From NCBI GenBank assembly GCA_020853655.1, contig JADYYL010000059.1, positions 1 through 5,938 on the forward strand: DNA of 5,938 bases, read 5' to 3'. A program made the translations under genes and the position numbers. Source of the DNA: Deltaproteobacteria bacterium (GTDB lineage Bacteria; Bdellovibrionota_C; UBA2361; SZUA-149; JADYYL01). The notes under the pieces are model-generated. The model was not told the origin of the DNA and did not search any database. It saw nothing but the letters and a program-made list of their open reading frames with translations. Position 1 is the stretch's first letter. Every line of letters starts with the position of its first letter. Shown here one piece after another: positions 1-5,906 of this stretch.

Positions 1-1
1 T

Positions 2-988
2 CTCGACTCCATATCGCGCGGCGAAGCCGTGAGCCTCGCCTACTTGAAACGGTTCTACTTCGGGAACGGCCACGCTGGTCTGAAGGAACTCGTCACGACC
101 GGCGAGCAGACGATCGATCCGCGCCTCGTATGCGGGATCCCTCTGGGGAAACTGGCTGACGATCGACTCGTCGAAGTGCGAATCGGACGATACGGAGCGT
201 TTCTCTCCGATGGAACGCGACGAACCTCGCTGCCGGAAGAGCTGCCGCCTGACGAACTCACGCTCGTTAAAGCGCAGGAGATGCTCAACCAGGCTGACAA
301 GCAAGCCGAAGGGCTCGGGCTCCACCCGGAAACAGGCGAGCGGGTGTATCTCAAGAATGGCCGCTTCGGTCCCTACATCCAGCTCGGCGAGGGAGGCGAC
401 GACAAGAAACCGAAGATGGTTTCGCTGCTCAAGAACACCAAGCTCGATGATGTGAATCTCGAGTATGCGCTGAAGCTCCTCGCTCTTCCGAAGAACCTCG
501 GCGCCCATTCGGAACTGAAGCAGGACGTCTTCGTTTACAACGGCCGCTTCGGGCCTTACATCAAGTGCGGCGACGACACGCGTTCCATTCCGCTGGATCG
601 GATCTCCCCCCTCGAGATGACGTTGCCCGATGCAGAAGAGCTGCTGAAGGAGCCGAAGACGCGCGGTAAGTCTCGCAAGCCAGAACCGTTGAAGGATCTC
701 GGCAAGCATCCAGCGAGCGGCGCAACGATCAATCTCTTCAACGGCCGTTACGGTCCTTACGTTACCGATGGCGTAACCAACGCCTCGCTCCCACGCGGCA
801 CGAGCCTCGAAACCCTCACGCTCGATGACGCTGTTCGCCTGATCAAGGAGCGCGCAGAGAAGGTTGCCGAGAATCCGCCTCCCCCGAAGAAGGGCAAACG
901 CGGCGCGAAAGCCCCGAAGAGCGCCACCGGCGCTAAGAAGGGAAAGAAGAAGAAGGCTGCTGCCGAAGACGACGCGACTGCCGAGTAA
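2..988 (+). CDS. topA: DNA topoisomerase I, C-terminal part (5' end outside window)
   Basis: This is the 3' part of a type IA topoisomerase, which relaxes negatively supercoiled DNA in the cytoplasm. The frame is open from base 2; a GTG at 29 is only an internal valine, because the upstream codons (LDSISRGEAVSLAYLKRFYFG) already match the family. Visible are four copies of the TopA C-terminal repeat core: GRYGAF, GRFGPY, GRFGPY and GRYGPY, at about residues 53, 111, 172 and 239 counted from the GTG. Each is followed by a small-residue or Ser-Leu/Ile-Pro element. The last 35 residues are a Lys/Ala/Pro tail, a likely DNA-contacting basic extension. No four-cysteine zinc finger is present in this part. 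The Toprim and catalytic tyrosine regions would lie upstream of the window. About 328 residues are seen here, against some 800-950 for whole family members. The next gene starts 14 bases after the TAA. Confidence 0.94.
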   Translation, partial: LDSISRGEAVSLAYLKRFYFGNGHAGLKELVTTGEQTIDPRLVCGIPLGKLADDRLVEVRIGRYGAFLSDGTRRTSLPEELPPDELTLVKAQEMLNQADKQAEGLGLHPETGERVYLKNGRFGPYIQLGEGGDDKKPKMVSLLKNTKLDDVNLEYALKLLALPKNLGAHSELKQDVFVYNGRFGPYIKCGDDTRSIPLDRISPLEMTLPDAEELLKEPKTRGKSRKPEPLKDLGKHPASGATINLFNGRYGPYVTDGVTNASLPRGTSLETLTLDDAVRLIKERAEKVAENPPPPKKGKRGAKAPKSATGAKKGKKKKAAAEDDATAE

Positions 989-1002
989 GAACACCGACAG
1001 CA

Positions 1003-1644
1003 ATGACTACCCAACGATCACCGATCGATGCCTTCATCTTCGATGTCGGCCGAGTTCTCCACCATTTCTCCTTCGAGCCCGTGCTCGACGAGCTGCGCAA
1101 GTATGCAACCTGGGATCTTTCCCCCAAGGAGCTCTTTGTTTCCTGCCGGGGACACGAGTACGAGAACGGCAGCATTACCACCGATGAGTTCCTCGCCGTC
1201 GTGCAGGAGCGATTCGGCGCGGTGGACATTCCTCAGTTTCGAAAAGTCTGGACCTCGATCTTCACGCCGATGACCGAGATGCTGACTTTGGCCGCGACCC
1301 TTCGCAAGGAACACCGCGTCTTCCTGTTGTCGAACACGAACGCCATGCATTGGGAGTTCCTGATGAACGAACACCGCCTGCATGAAGTGGCGGACGGGTA
1401 TCTCGTGTCGTTTGAGGCGGGCGTGTCAAAGCCGGAAGATCGGATCTACGCGATTGCCGAGGAGCGCTTTGCGCTGGAACCCGCACGCACGGTGTTCATC
1501 GATGATCTGGAACTGAACGCCGCGACTGCGAGGTCTCGCGGTTGGAACACGATCGTCCACGTTGACCCGGCCACCACCCGCCAACAGATCGAGCAGTTCC
1601 GCACCGGCGGGCTCGCAAGCGCGGGCATCTGTTCCGCATTGTAG
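1003..1644 (+). CDS. HAD-superfamily hydrolase, YihX-like sugar-phosphate phosphatase
   Basis: This is a complete 213-residue cytoplasmic HAD hydrolase. Motif I is FIFDVGRVL with the nucleophilic Asp at 14. Motif II is FLLSNTN (Ser110), motif III is the Lys in VSKPEDRIY (Lys143), and motif IV is FIDD (Asp167-Asp168). A helical cap lies between motifs I and II, at about residues 20-95. The SNTN, KPE.RIY and DD.E.N pattern and the length match E. coli YihX, an alpha-D-glucose-1-phosphate phosphatase, and related sEH-N-like phosphatases. In these, as here, the second Asp of DxD is replaced by Gly, so the change does not by itself mean inactivity. The substrate cannot be read from the sequence. 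The ATG at 1003 gives an N-terminus that starts just before motif I, as in relatives. No clear Shine-Dalgarno is visible, so expression may depend on read-through from topA, 14 bases upstream. Confidence 0.88.
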   Translation: MTTQRSPIDAFIFDVGRVLHHFSFEPVLDELRKYATWDLSPKELFVSCRGHEYENGSITTDEFLAVVQERFGAVDIPQFRKVWTSIFTPMTEMLTLAATLRKEHRVFLLSNTNAMHWEFLMNEHRLHEVADGYLVSFEAGVSKPEDRIYAIAEERFALEPARTVFIDDLELNAATARSRGWNTIVHVDPATTRQQIEQFRTGGLASAGICSAL

Positions 1645-1673
1645 CGTCGGCCGTGGTCGTGGGAGGTCGGGGT

Positions 1674-1720
1674 CCGCGCCGAATCGCGCGGCGTTACTCT
1701 GGGGGTAGCCTCCAGTGTAA
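1674..1720. terminator. Tandem hairpins between convergent genes, possible bidirectional terminator
   Basis: Two adjacent inverted repeats lie in the 119-base gap between the HAD gene and the convergent minus-strand operon. The first is CCGCGC (1674-1679) with GCGCGG (1686-1691), a perfect 6-bp stem with a 6-base loop. The second runs from 1694 to 1720: TTAC-T-CTGGGGG, loop TAG, CCTCCAG-T-GTAA. It forms 11 pairs, one of them G-U on the plus strand, with one T-T mismatch. Neither is followed by a T-run on either strand, so classical intrinsic termination is not demonstrated. The position between converging genes is the main argument for a terminator role. Confidence 0.4.
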
Positions 1721-1763
1721 GTGCCTGAATTCGCGGAGGTTGTGCTCGGCGACTAGAGTAGAA

Positions 1764-3788
1764 TTAAGCCCACTGAGCCGCGACGCGGTCAGATTGTTTG
1801 TTTGCAGGGCGCTGAGCATTGGCAGTGCGCTCGATCTGCGTCGAGATGCCCTTACTCGCGAACATCTCGTTCAGCGAGTCGATCATCCCTGCCGTTTGTC
1901 GGCCCAATTGATCGCTTTTCGTACGCAGAGCGTGCTCCTGCTTGAAAGAGTCTTTTGTCGCGTTGAAGAGCTTGTTCCCGACGCTCTCATACGACTGCGC
2001 AAGCGAACGGGACGCGTTTACCAACTCTGCATCAGTCAGCTCCCCTCGGGTGTGCATGTTGTTCAGCTCATTCCGCGTATCGTGGAAGATCTTGTCGACA
2101 CCGCCGGTCGTCGTCGCCGCCGTCGCAAACAACCCGTCAAGATTCGCCTTGAAAGTCTGCTGATCGATCTTCTGTCCGGGCTGGCCGTTGAACTTTCCAG
2201 CAAGCGCGTTGGTCAGATTCTTTTGGAACACCGACATCTGCGGGTCCCACTCCTGCCCTTCGGTGAATGAAAGTCGGCTGAAGATTCCTGTCTGAGCGGT
2301 GCCGTGGTCTGCACGCATGTTCTCCATTTTGCGGTCGTAACCCTTCTTGATCATGACGCCGGCAACAACGGCCACACCGACCCCTGTCCACGCAGCGGCG
2401 CCCATACCCAGCACCGTGCCCGATCCAACCGCACCAGCGCCCACGCCACCAGTTCCGACAGCTCCGGTCGCAGCAGCACCCGCGGTTCCAGCACCCGCAG
2501 CCCCAGCGGCACCTGCACCGACAGCACTTGCTCCCGCAGCGCCTGCTCCAGCGCCGGCACCACCACCAAAGAGCCCGAGTGCACTCGCCTGCGAGTAAAT
2601 CCCCACTCCCTGCAGCCCCACGTTGATGTATTTTTCACCGGGGACATCGACGTAGTTCAGCAGCAGAGAAGCTCCGGCCGCGTAGTATCCGCCAGCAGCC
2701 GCCGAGCTCATTGACGTTCCAGTTCGCGACAGATCAGTGAGCCCCTTGGCGATCTGCACACCGTTCACCGCAGCAGCGCCTTCGCGTTGCATCCCCTGCG
2801 GAAGCATGTAGGTCGCGGCGCTTCCCAAGAGCGCGGCGTTTCCGAGATTCGCGCTCGCGCCCCCATTTCGATTCCAGTTCGCACCGACCTGCGCAGCCAA
2901 GTATCCGCCAGTCGCAAGACGTTGCGCATCTTGGTTTGGAATCAGCGACGCGGCTTGCGAGGCAATGCCCAGGTTGTTGAACTGCTGCGCTCCGGTGAGC
3001 GGTTTCCCGTCGGCATTCCCGAAGTTGAAGTTCTGCATCACGTTCGCGCCAACTGCAGCACGACGGAGATTGTTACTCGTCCATTGGTCGCCGGTCATTC
3101 GCGAAGCAGCATCGAAGCCAACGCTAAAATTTCCGAACTGTTGAGAGGTTGTCAGATTGGAGCCGCGCTGAAAATTTGCGAGCGCATTCGCCCCGACGGC
3201 GAGTCTGTAAGCGTTCGGATCCGCAAACGTATTCGCGAACGCAGCACTGCCGATGGCGAAGTTATTGAGATTTCGCCCCGTCGGGTCATTCGTCGGCCCG
3301 GTTTGAAACGACCCCATCGCGCCAGCAAAGTTCGCCACGCCGTTAGCAAACTGCGCTCCGCTCCCATTTCCTGAAGCACGAGCGAACGTCGCGGCGGTCA
3401 TGCCGACATTGTTCCAGCTGCTTCCGCCGGGATTGAAGTTTGGGCCTTTGTTCGTCGGCGCAAACGAGTTCTCAGGCTGCGACGGGAGAAGTCCACTACT
3501 CTGGAGGATCAGTCTCGCGACCATCCCGTATTCGTCTTTTCGTTGCAGGTTCTGAACCGCCCACTGCTCCGCCTGGGAGAGTTGAATCTGCTGCGCGTTC
3601 TGCGCGCGGACGAATGCGCCGTCGAATGATGCGGGAGTCGATGTGTAGGGAGATGTTCGTCGACTGCCGAGAGTCGAGTTCATCAGCGAGCCATAGAGAT
3701 CCGACCCCGCGGTGTCGCGTGCTCGCTGAGGCATCCCCGCCTCGAGCAATACTTCCCGGGATCTGTTCTCTTGGGCTAGGGCACTCAT
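1764..3788 (-). CDS. Uncharacterised repeat protein with Gly/Ala-rich tract and one membrane helix
   Basis: I do not recognise this 674-residue protein. Its layout is as follows. Residues 1-145 are hydrophilic, rich in Ser, Asn and Gln, with no Sec signal peptide. Residues 147-335 hold about four degenerate repeats of 45-49 residues, with a fifth, weaker unit to about 378. Residues 408-458 are almost purely Gly and Ala with some Val, Thr and Ser. Residues 459-480 are a likely membrane helix (from VLGMGAAAW to AGVMI) followed at once by KK. Residues 485-674 are soluble and helical, with Lys- and Gln-rich amphipathic stretches. The start ATG at 3788 overlaps the stop of the upstream gene as ATGA, with GAGAG a few bases upstream as a weak ribosome site, so translation is probably coupled. 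The stop is TAA. The Gly/Ala tract and membrane helix suggest an envelope-inserted or membrane-penetrating protein, and its neighbour carries peptidoglycan-binding-like modules. Phage tape-measure or secretion-translocon-like roles are possible but unsupported by any diagnostic motif. Confidence 0.86.
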   Translation of the reverse strand: MSALAQENRSREVLLEAGMPQRARDTAGSDLYGSLMNSTLGSRRTSPYTSTPASFDGAFVRAQNAQQIQLSQAEQWAVQNLQRKDEYGMVARLILQSSGLLPSQPENSFAPTNKGPNFNPGGSSWNNVGMTAATFARASGNGSGAQFANGVANFAGAMGSFQTGPTNDPTGRNLNNFAIGSAAFANTFADPNAYRLAVGANALANFQRGSNLTTSQQFGNFSVGFDAASRMTGDQWTSNNLRRAAVGANVMQNFNFGNADGKPLTGAQQFNNLGIASQAASLIPNQDAQRLATGGYLAAQVGANWNRNGGASANLGNAALLGSAATYMLPQGMQREGAAAVNGVQIAKGLTDLSRTGTSMSSAAAGGYYAAGASLLLNYVDVPGEKYINVGLQGVGIYSQASALGLFGGGAGAGAGAAGASAVGAGAAGAAGAGTAGAAATGAVGTGGVGAGAVGSGTVLGMGAAAWTGVGVAVVAGVMIKKGYDRKMENMRADHGTAQTGIFSRLSFTEGQEWDPQMSVFQKNLTNALAGKFNGQPGQKIDQQTFKANLDGLFATAATTTGGVDKIFHDTRNELNNMHTRGELTDAELVNASRSLAQSYESVGNKLFNATKDSFKQEHALRTKSDQLGRQTAGMIDSLNEMFASKGISTQIERTANAQRPANKQSDRVAAQWA
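2415..2567 (-). repeat. Gly/Ala low-complexity tract
   Basis: About 51 codons (residues 408-458 of the 674-aa protein) encode nearly only Gly and Ala, with scattered Val, Thr and Ser. The plus strand here reads as a Pro/Ala/Thr-like low-complexity sequence, which gives spurious open frames. The tract leads straight into the predicted membrane helix, so the GxxxG/GxxxA-type spacing may extend it as a glycine-zipper-like hydrophobic segment. Simple-sequence DNA of this kind can vary in length by slippage. Confidence 0.8.
2784..3350 (-). repeat. Degenerate ~47-residue tandem repeats within the 674-aa protein
   Basis: Translated on the minus strand, residues 147-195, 196-243, 244-290 and 291-335 align as repeats of 45-49 residues. 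Unit openings are FANGVANFAGAM, LAVGANALANF, AAVGANVMQNF and LATGGYLAAQV. Most then have a polar stretch, often with QQF.N, and a second half such as FAIGSAAFANTF, FSVGFDAASRM, LGIASQAASLI or LGNAALLGSAATYM. Each unit closes on an Arg. The two halves resemble each other (aliphatic-x-x-Gly-x-x-Ala), so the underlying period is about 24 residues. The repetition is at protein level only; the DNA copies are diverged, so this is an old array. The regular small-residue spacing would suit packed helices. Confidence 0.65.
3785..3788 (-). promoter_or_regulatory. ATGA stop/start overlap (translational coupling)
   Basis: On the minus strand the 417-aa gene ends GAG AGC GTA TGA and the 674-aa gene begins at the ATG sharing three of these bases, so the junction reads ATGA. 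Such four-base overlaps usually mean that ribosomes finishing the first gene restart on the second. This implies co-transcription and a coordinated supply of the two proteins. Confidence 0.75.
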
Positions 3789-5038
3789 ACGCTCTCAGCA
3801 GCAGGAGTAGAAGATGAATTGGCGCTCACACTCATGTTCGACTGGACAGACGATAATCCAAGCCCCTCGAGTGACCGTTCAATGTTGGCTTTCTGCGTGC
3901 GTGCTTCGGCGCTCAGCGGCCTATTTCCGGCGTTCTTGTAGAGGTGAGCAATTCGAGCTTCGCTGACGATCCGCAGAGCGTCGAGAGTCTGTGCGTCAAA
4001 CTCCCCCGGCGTCGGCTTAAATCCATTCTGCCGCAACTGCTCAATTGCCTGTCCATGCGCATTGCGCTTGTAGCTGTGTGGTCCTGCAGGCGACTGCAGA
4101 TCATCCGGTTGGAGGGTACCCATTTGCAAATCGCGCTGGAATTCACGAACGACGAGCTTCAATGCGTCGCTCGGAGAGGCTCCTTGCGCGGTTAAGTTAT
4201 CGTATGTCTTTCCGTATTTCGCATCGTGGGTCTCCATCAAAGCTTTCTGATGGAGCTGCTTCTCGTCCAGCGGAAGGGAGGTCGTTGGCGCGACAGGTGA
4301 GTCGGTCTTTGTTTTTTCGCGCGCAGCGTAGGCAGACTCAAACTTTTCTAGCGCGGCCTGGAGTTCTGGACGAAGCTTCCCATCTGGGCCACGCTCCGCA
4401 TCGGCACGTCTCTTCAGTGAATCCGCGGTGTGCTTATCGACGTCGGAACCTGGCTCATTTCCTTGAGCGTCGCGCTGAAACCCAGCAAGATGCATCTTCC
4501 CGATCTTTGTAACGAGCTGCTCGTTCGACATCCCCTTCAGGGCTTCTTTGTCGTTCGGATACATCGCGCGGATGACATCGGCGGCGGAATTGGTCAGCTC
4601 TCCTTCTGCCGCTTTCAGCTTCGCATCTTGCGTGTCCTTCGGATTGATATGACCCTTTTCAATCGCTTCAGCTTTTCGCAAGTTCTCGCCTGCCTTTTGA
4701 ACCGTCGTGTGCCACTTGTTCTCCCCGACGATCTTGTCTGCCTCTTCGATTAGCTTCGAACGAGTTTCCGGGTTGATCGTGTCGCTCTTGGCAAGGCCGT
4801 GAGCTTCTTGAAACTTGTGAAGGCCTTCGACAAAATCTGTTCGATTATAAACACGCGACTGCATGCCGACGTGGCCAGTCTGGCGAAGGATGTGAATTGC
4901 ATCGACTTCAGACTCAGAGAGACCGGGTGTCTGGATCGGACGCACGACCGCCGGTGCAATTGCACTATCGCCCCTCATGGACGCGATGCGCTCACTGCGG
5001 ACACTTAAATTCTGATTAACTGAATTTTCCAACGCCAT
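3785..5038 (-). CDS. Uncharacterised protein with peptidoglycan-binding-like modules
   Basis: This 417-residue, highly charged helical protein has no signal peptide and no membrane segment. Several stretches resemble the PG_binding_1 helix-turn-helix module (F-Q ... T..L). They are residues 69-98 (FQEAHGL ... NPETRSKL), 184-212 (GFQRDAQG ... KHTADSL) and 330-356 (AIEQLRQNGF ... GEFDAQTLDALR). A weaker one is at 291-316 (REFQRDLQMG). In the first two the FQ-to-T spacing of about 15-16 residues fits the family; the glycine and aspartate turn is degraded. Between them lie Lys/Glu/Ala-rich probable helices. The Ser-rich C-terminal tail (SANSSSTPAAESV) looks disordered. The ATG at 5038 is preceded by AGGGTGGGGG, a plausible ribosome site. 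The gene leads a two-gene operon with the repeat protein it overlaps by ATGA. A cell-wall-associated or envelope-targeted role is inferred from the modules only; without a Sec signal it would need another export route or act inside the cell. Confidence 0.86.
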   Translation of the reverse strand: MALENSVNQNLSVRSERIASMRGDSAIAPAVVRPIQTPGLSESEVDAIHILRQTGHVGMQSRVYNRTDFVEGLHKFQEAHGLAKSDTINPETRSKLIEEADKIVGENKWHTTVQKAGENLRKAEAIEKGHINPKDTQDAKLKAAEGELTNSAADVIRAMYPNDKEALKGMSNEQLVTKIGKMHLAGFQRDAQGNEPGSDVDKHTADSLKRRADAERGPDGKLRPELQAALEKFESAYAAREKTKTDSPVAPTTSLPLDEKQLHQKALMETHDAKYGKTYDNLTAQGASPSDALKLVVREFQRDLQMGTLQPDDLQSPAGPHSYKRNAHGQAIEQLRQNGFKPTPGEFDAQTLDALRIVSEARIAHLYKNAGNRPLSAEARTQKANIERSLEGLGLSSVQSNMSVSANSSSTPAAESV

Positions 5039-5042
5039 AATT

Positions 5043-5052
5043 CCCCCACCCT
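5043..5052 (-). promoter_or_regulatory. Probable ribosome binding site of the 417-aa gene
   Basis: Read on the minus strand, AGGGTGGGGG ends four bases (AATT) before the ATG at 5038. It is purine-rich and can pair partly with the 16S rRNA tail, although it is G-heavy and lacks a clean GGAGG. It supports the chosen start over later in-frame ATGs such as codon 21. Confidence 0.45.
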
Positions 5053-5142
5053 AGAGATCTGCCCGGTCGACGAGCGTAAAGAAGCTGCACTGAAATTGTT
5101 ATGAGCCGATGGACACAGGGCGTGACGCATATCGCCCACGAA

Positions 5143-5154
5143 TTCCCGCGGGAA
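5143..5154. promoter_or_regulatory. Perfect 12-bp palindrome, candidate operator
   Basis: TTCCCGCGGGAA is an uninterrupted perfect palindrome about 105 bases upstream of the start of the 417-aa gene. A dimeric regulator could bind it. No second copy is visible in the window and no regulator is encoded here, so the role is an inference. Confidence 0.3.
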
Positions 5155-5274
5155 GAGCCCTCCCGTCGTCGGGTCGGGAGCGGCAGATTTTTCAATGACT
5201 TAGCTAGTCGACGGGTGAAACTTCAGGGTATCGCAGTAACTCACCAAGAGGTCGGAAGGGTAAATACAACGAGG

Positions 5275-5347
5275 CGAGGCTCGGAGGAGGGGGCATCTAA
5301 GCCCTGCAAGCCTTAGACGCGGAATCCTTACGTTTACGGGAGCCTCG
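5275..5347. other. Nested inverted repeats, possible RNA structure
   Basis: An outer 8-bp pair, CGAGGCTC (5275-5282) with GAGCCTCG (5340-5347), encloses an inner hairpin, TCTAAG (5296-5301) with CTTAGA (5312-5317). The inner stem can be extended by two more pairs beyond an A-C mismatch. The result is a closed domain of about 73 bases. On the minus strand it would lie in the 5' leader of the operon or the 3' trailer of the tadE-like gene. It matches no RNA family I know, and short stems of this kind can arise by chance. Confidence 0.3.
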
Positions 5348-5367
5348 GGCGCGCAGAAGAAAGAACA

Positions 5368-5393
5368 GCCGCCGAAAAGTGCAGACGTGCGGC
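5368..5393 (-). terminator. Weak terminator candidate after the tadE-like gene
   Basis: On the minus strand, a few bases after the TAG stop, GCCGC (5393-5389) can pair with GCGGC (5372-5368) around a 16-base loop. The sequence after it, TGTTCTTTCTT, is T-rich. The stem is short and the loop large, so this is only a weak intrinsic terminator. If real, it would make the downstream operon transcriptionally separate. Confidence 0.25.
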
Positions 5394-5399
5394 AAATCT

Positions 5400-5906
5400 C
5401 TAGTTCAGGAGATACGGCGCAGTTCCGCGGACGGTGTATTGCAAGGTGAAGCTTGGATTGCCCACGAGGGTGCCAAAGATTGAGGAGTATTCCCCGCTGA
5501 GGTCGATCTCAACCTCACGTTGTCCGAGATTACGCTGCGTGCGAACTGTAAGATTTTGCTCAACCGAGCCTGGATTTGAGACCATATTCATCCCGGCCGT
5601 CGCACCATCAAAATTCGTGGACGTGATGTTGTAGTCTTCCGCATGGAGCAAGCCATTAATCCGCTGCTGCACGATGCGGTGCCCAACGTTCGCATTCATA
5701 TCATTGATGCTCTGGCCGACCGACAGTCCCGGCGTCACCGCAGCAATCCGGAGCCCTTCCCGCAGCACGTGACTCGCGCGGAGGTAGCTCTGGAGATACA
5801 TCGCCACATCGACCGAAACGAAGAGCAAGAAGACGAGGAACGGTAGGACCATCGCCAACTCAAACAGCGATGCGCCGTGCTCGTCTCGCATCGAGAACGT
5901 CTTCAA
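5400..5906 (-). CDS. TadE-like pilus assembly / pseudopilin protein (start uncertain)
   Basis: The protein has the TadE signature: a short charged leader, then GASLFELAMVLPF with Gly11 and Glu16. One hydrophobic helix follows (about residues 17-36), then a conserved helix ending LREGLRIAA. The C-terminal part is beta-rich. In Tad systems such proteins are cleaved by a prepilin peptidase after the Gly preceding the helix and act at the inner membrane in Flp pilus assembly. The length of 168 residues is normal for the family. The start shown is a TTG; an ATG at 5891 gives the shorter leader MRDEHG. The frame has no stop up to the window edge at 5938, and the extra residues (DRLQKSTLRQ) are basic, as in many TadE leaders, so the true start may lie outside. 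It could equally be a TadF/TadG-type relative. Other tad genes, if present, would be upstream on the minus strand. Confidence 0.86.
   Translation of the reverse strand: MKTFSMRDEHGASLFELAMVLPFLVFLLFVSVDVAMYLQSYLRASHVLREGLRIAAVTPGLSVGQSINDMNANVGHRIVQQRINGLLHAEDYNITSTNFDGATAGMNMVSNPGSVEQNLTVRTQRNLGQREVEIDLSGEYSSIFGTLVGNPSFTLQYTVRGTAPYLLN

Larger units (their letters stand above)
5039..5399. other. 361-base intergenic region, structured leader candidate
   Basis: No convincing gene is present; the 71-codon plus-strand frame at 5101-5316 has no recognisable content. The region separates the tadE-like gene from the downstream operon on the same strand, so it should contain the operon's promoter unless the genes are co-transcribed. 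I could not find a good -35/-10 pair; CATAAC (minus strand, 5107-5112) is the best -10-like match and lacks a partner. Inverted repeats are frequent: 5143-5154, CTCCCG/CGGGAG at 5160-5165 and 5175-5180, GGTGA/TCACC at 5214-5218 and 5241-5245, and the nested pair at 5275-5347. No known riboswitch core was recognised. Confidence 0.6.

Noticed and set aside
29..31. GTG at 29 as the start of a short independent gene
   Set aside because: The codons from base 2 onward are in frame and match conserved topoisomerase I sequence, so the gene continues upstream of the window.
1653..2270. Plus-strand 205-codon open frame downstream of the HAD gene
   Set aside because: Most of it is antisense to the C-terminal part of the 674-aa gene. 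The translation is Arg/Leu/Ser-rich without motifs, as expected for a shadow frame in GC-rich DNA.
2304..2714. Plus-strand open frames rich in Pro, Ala and Thr opposite the Gly/Ala tract
   Set aside because: They are the antisense reading of low-complexity Gly/Ala codons of the 674-aa gene; their composition follows from that and no domain or ribosome site is visible.
2784..3350. Similarity of the repeats (AIGSAAFAN, AVGANALAN) to YadA-type trimeric autotransporter head repeats
   Set aside because: YadA head repeats have a period of about 14 residues and need a Sec signal and a C-terminal membrane anchor. Here the period is about 24/47, and neither signal nor anchor is present.
1764..5038. 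The operon as a prophage tail tape-measure plus endolysin-like module
   Set aside because: Gly/Ala tracts and PGB-like modules occur in phages, but no capsid, portal, terminase, integrase or catalytic lysin domain is seen, and the neighbours are chromosomal housekeeping and TadE-like genes.
5160..5195. Plus-strand intrinsic terminator: CTCCCG/CGGGAG stem followed by ATTTTT
   Set aside because: The T-run lies about seven bases after the stem and there is no plus-strand gene upstream of it to terminate.
5101..5316. 71-codon plus-strand open frame in the intergenic region
   Set aside because: Arg/Ser/Gly-rich, with no clear ribosome site and no recognisable motif; it overlaps the inverted repeats, so it is more likely non-coding.
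5275..5347. A known riboswitch (c-di-GMP, cobalamin, TPP or glycine) in the leader
   Set aside because: None of the conserved core sequences of these families could be found on either strand; only generic stems are present.
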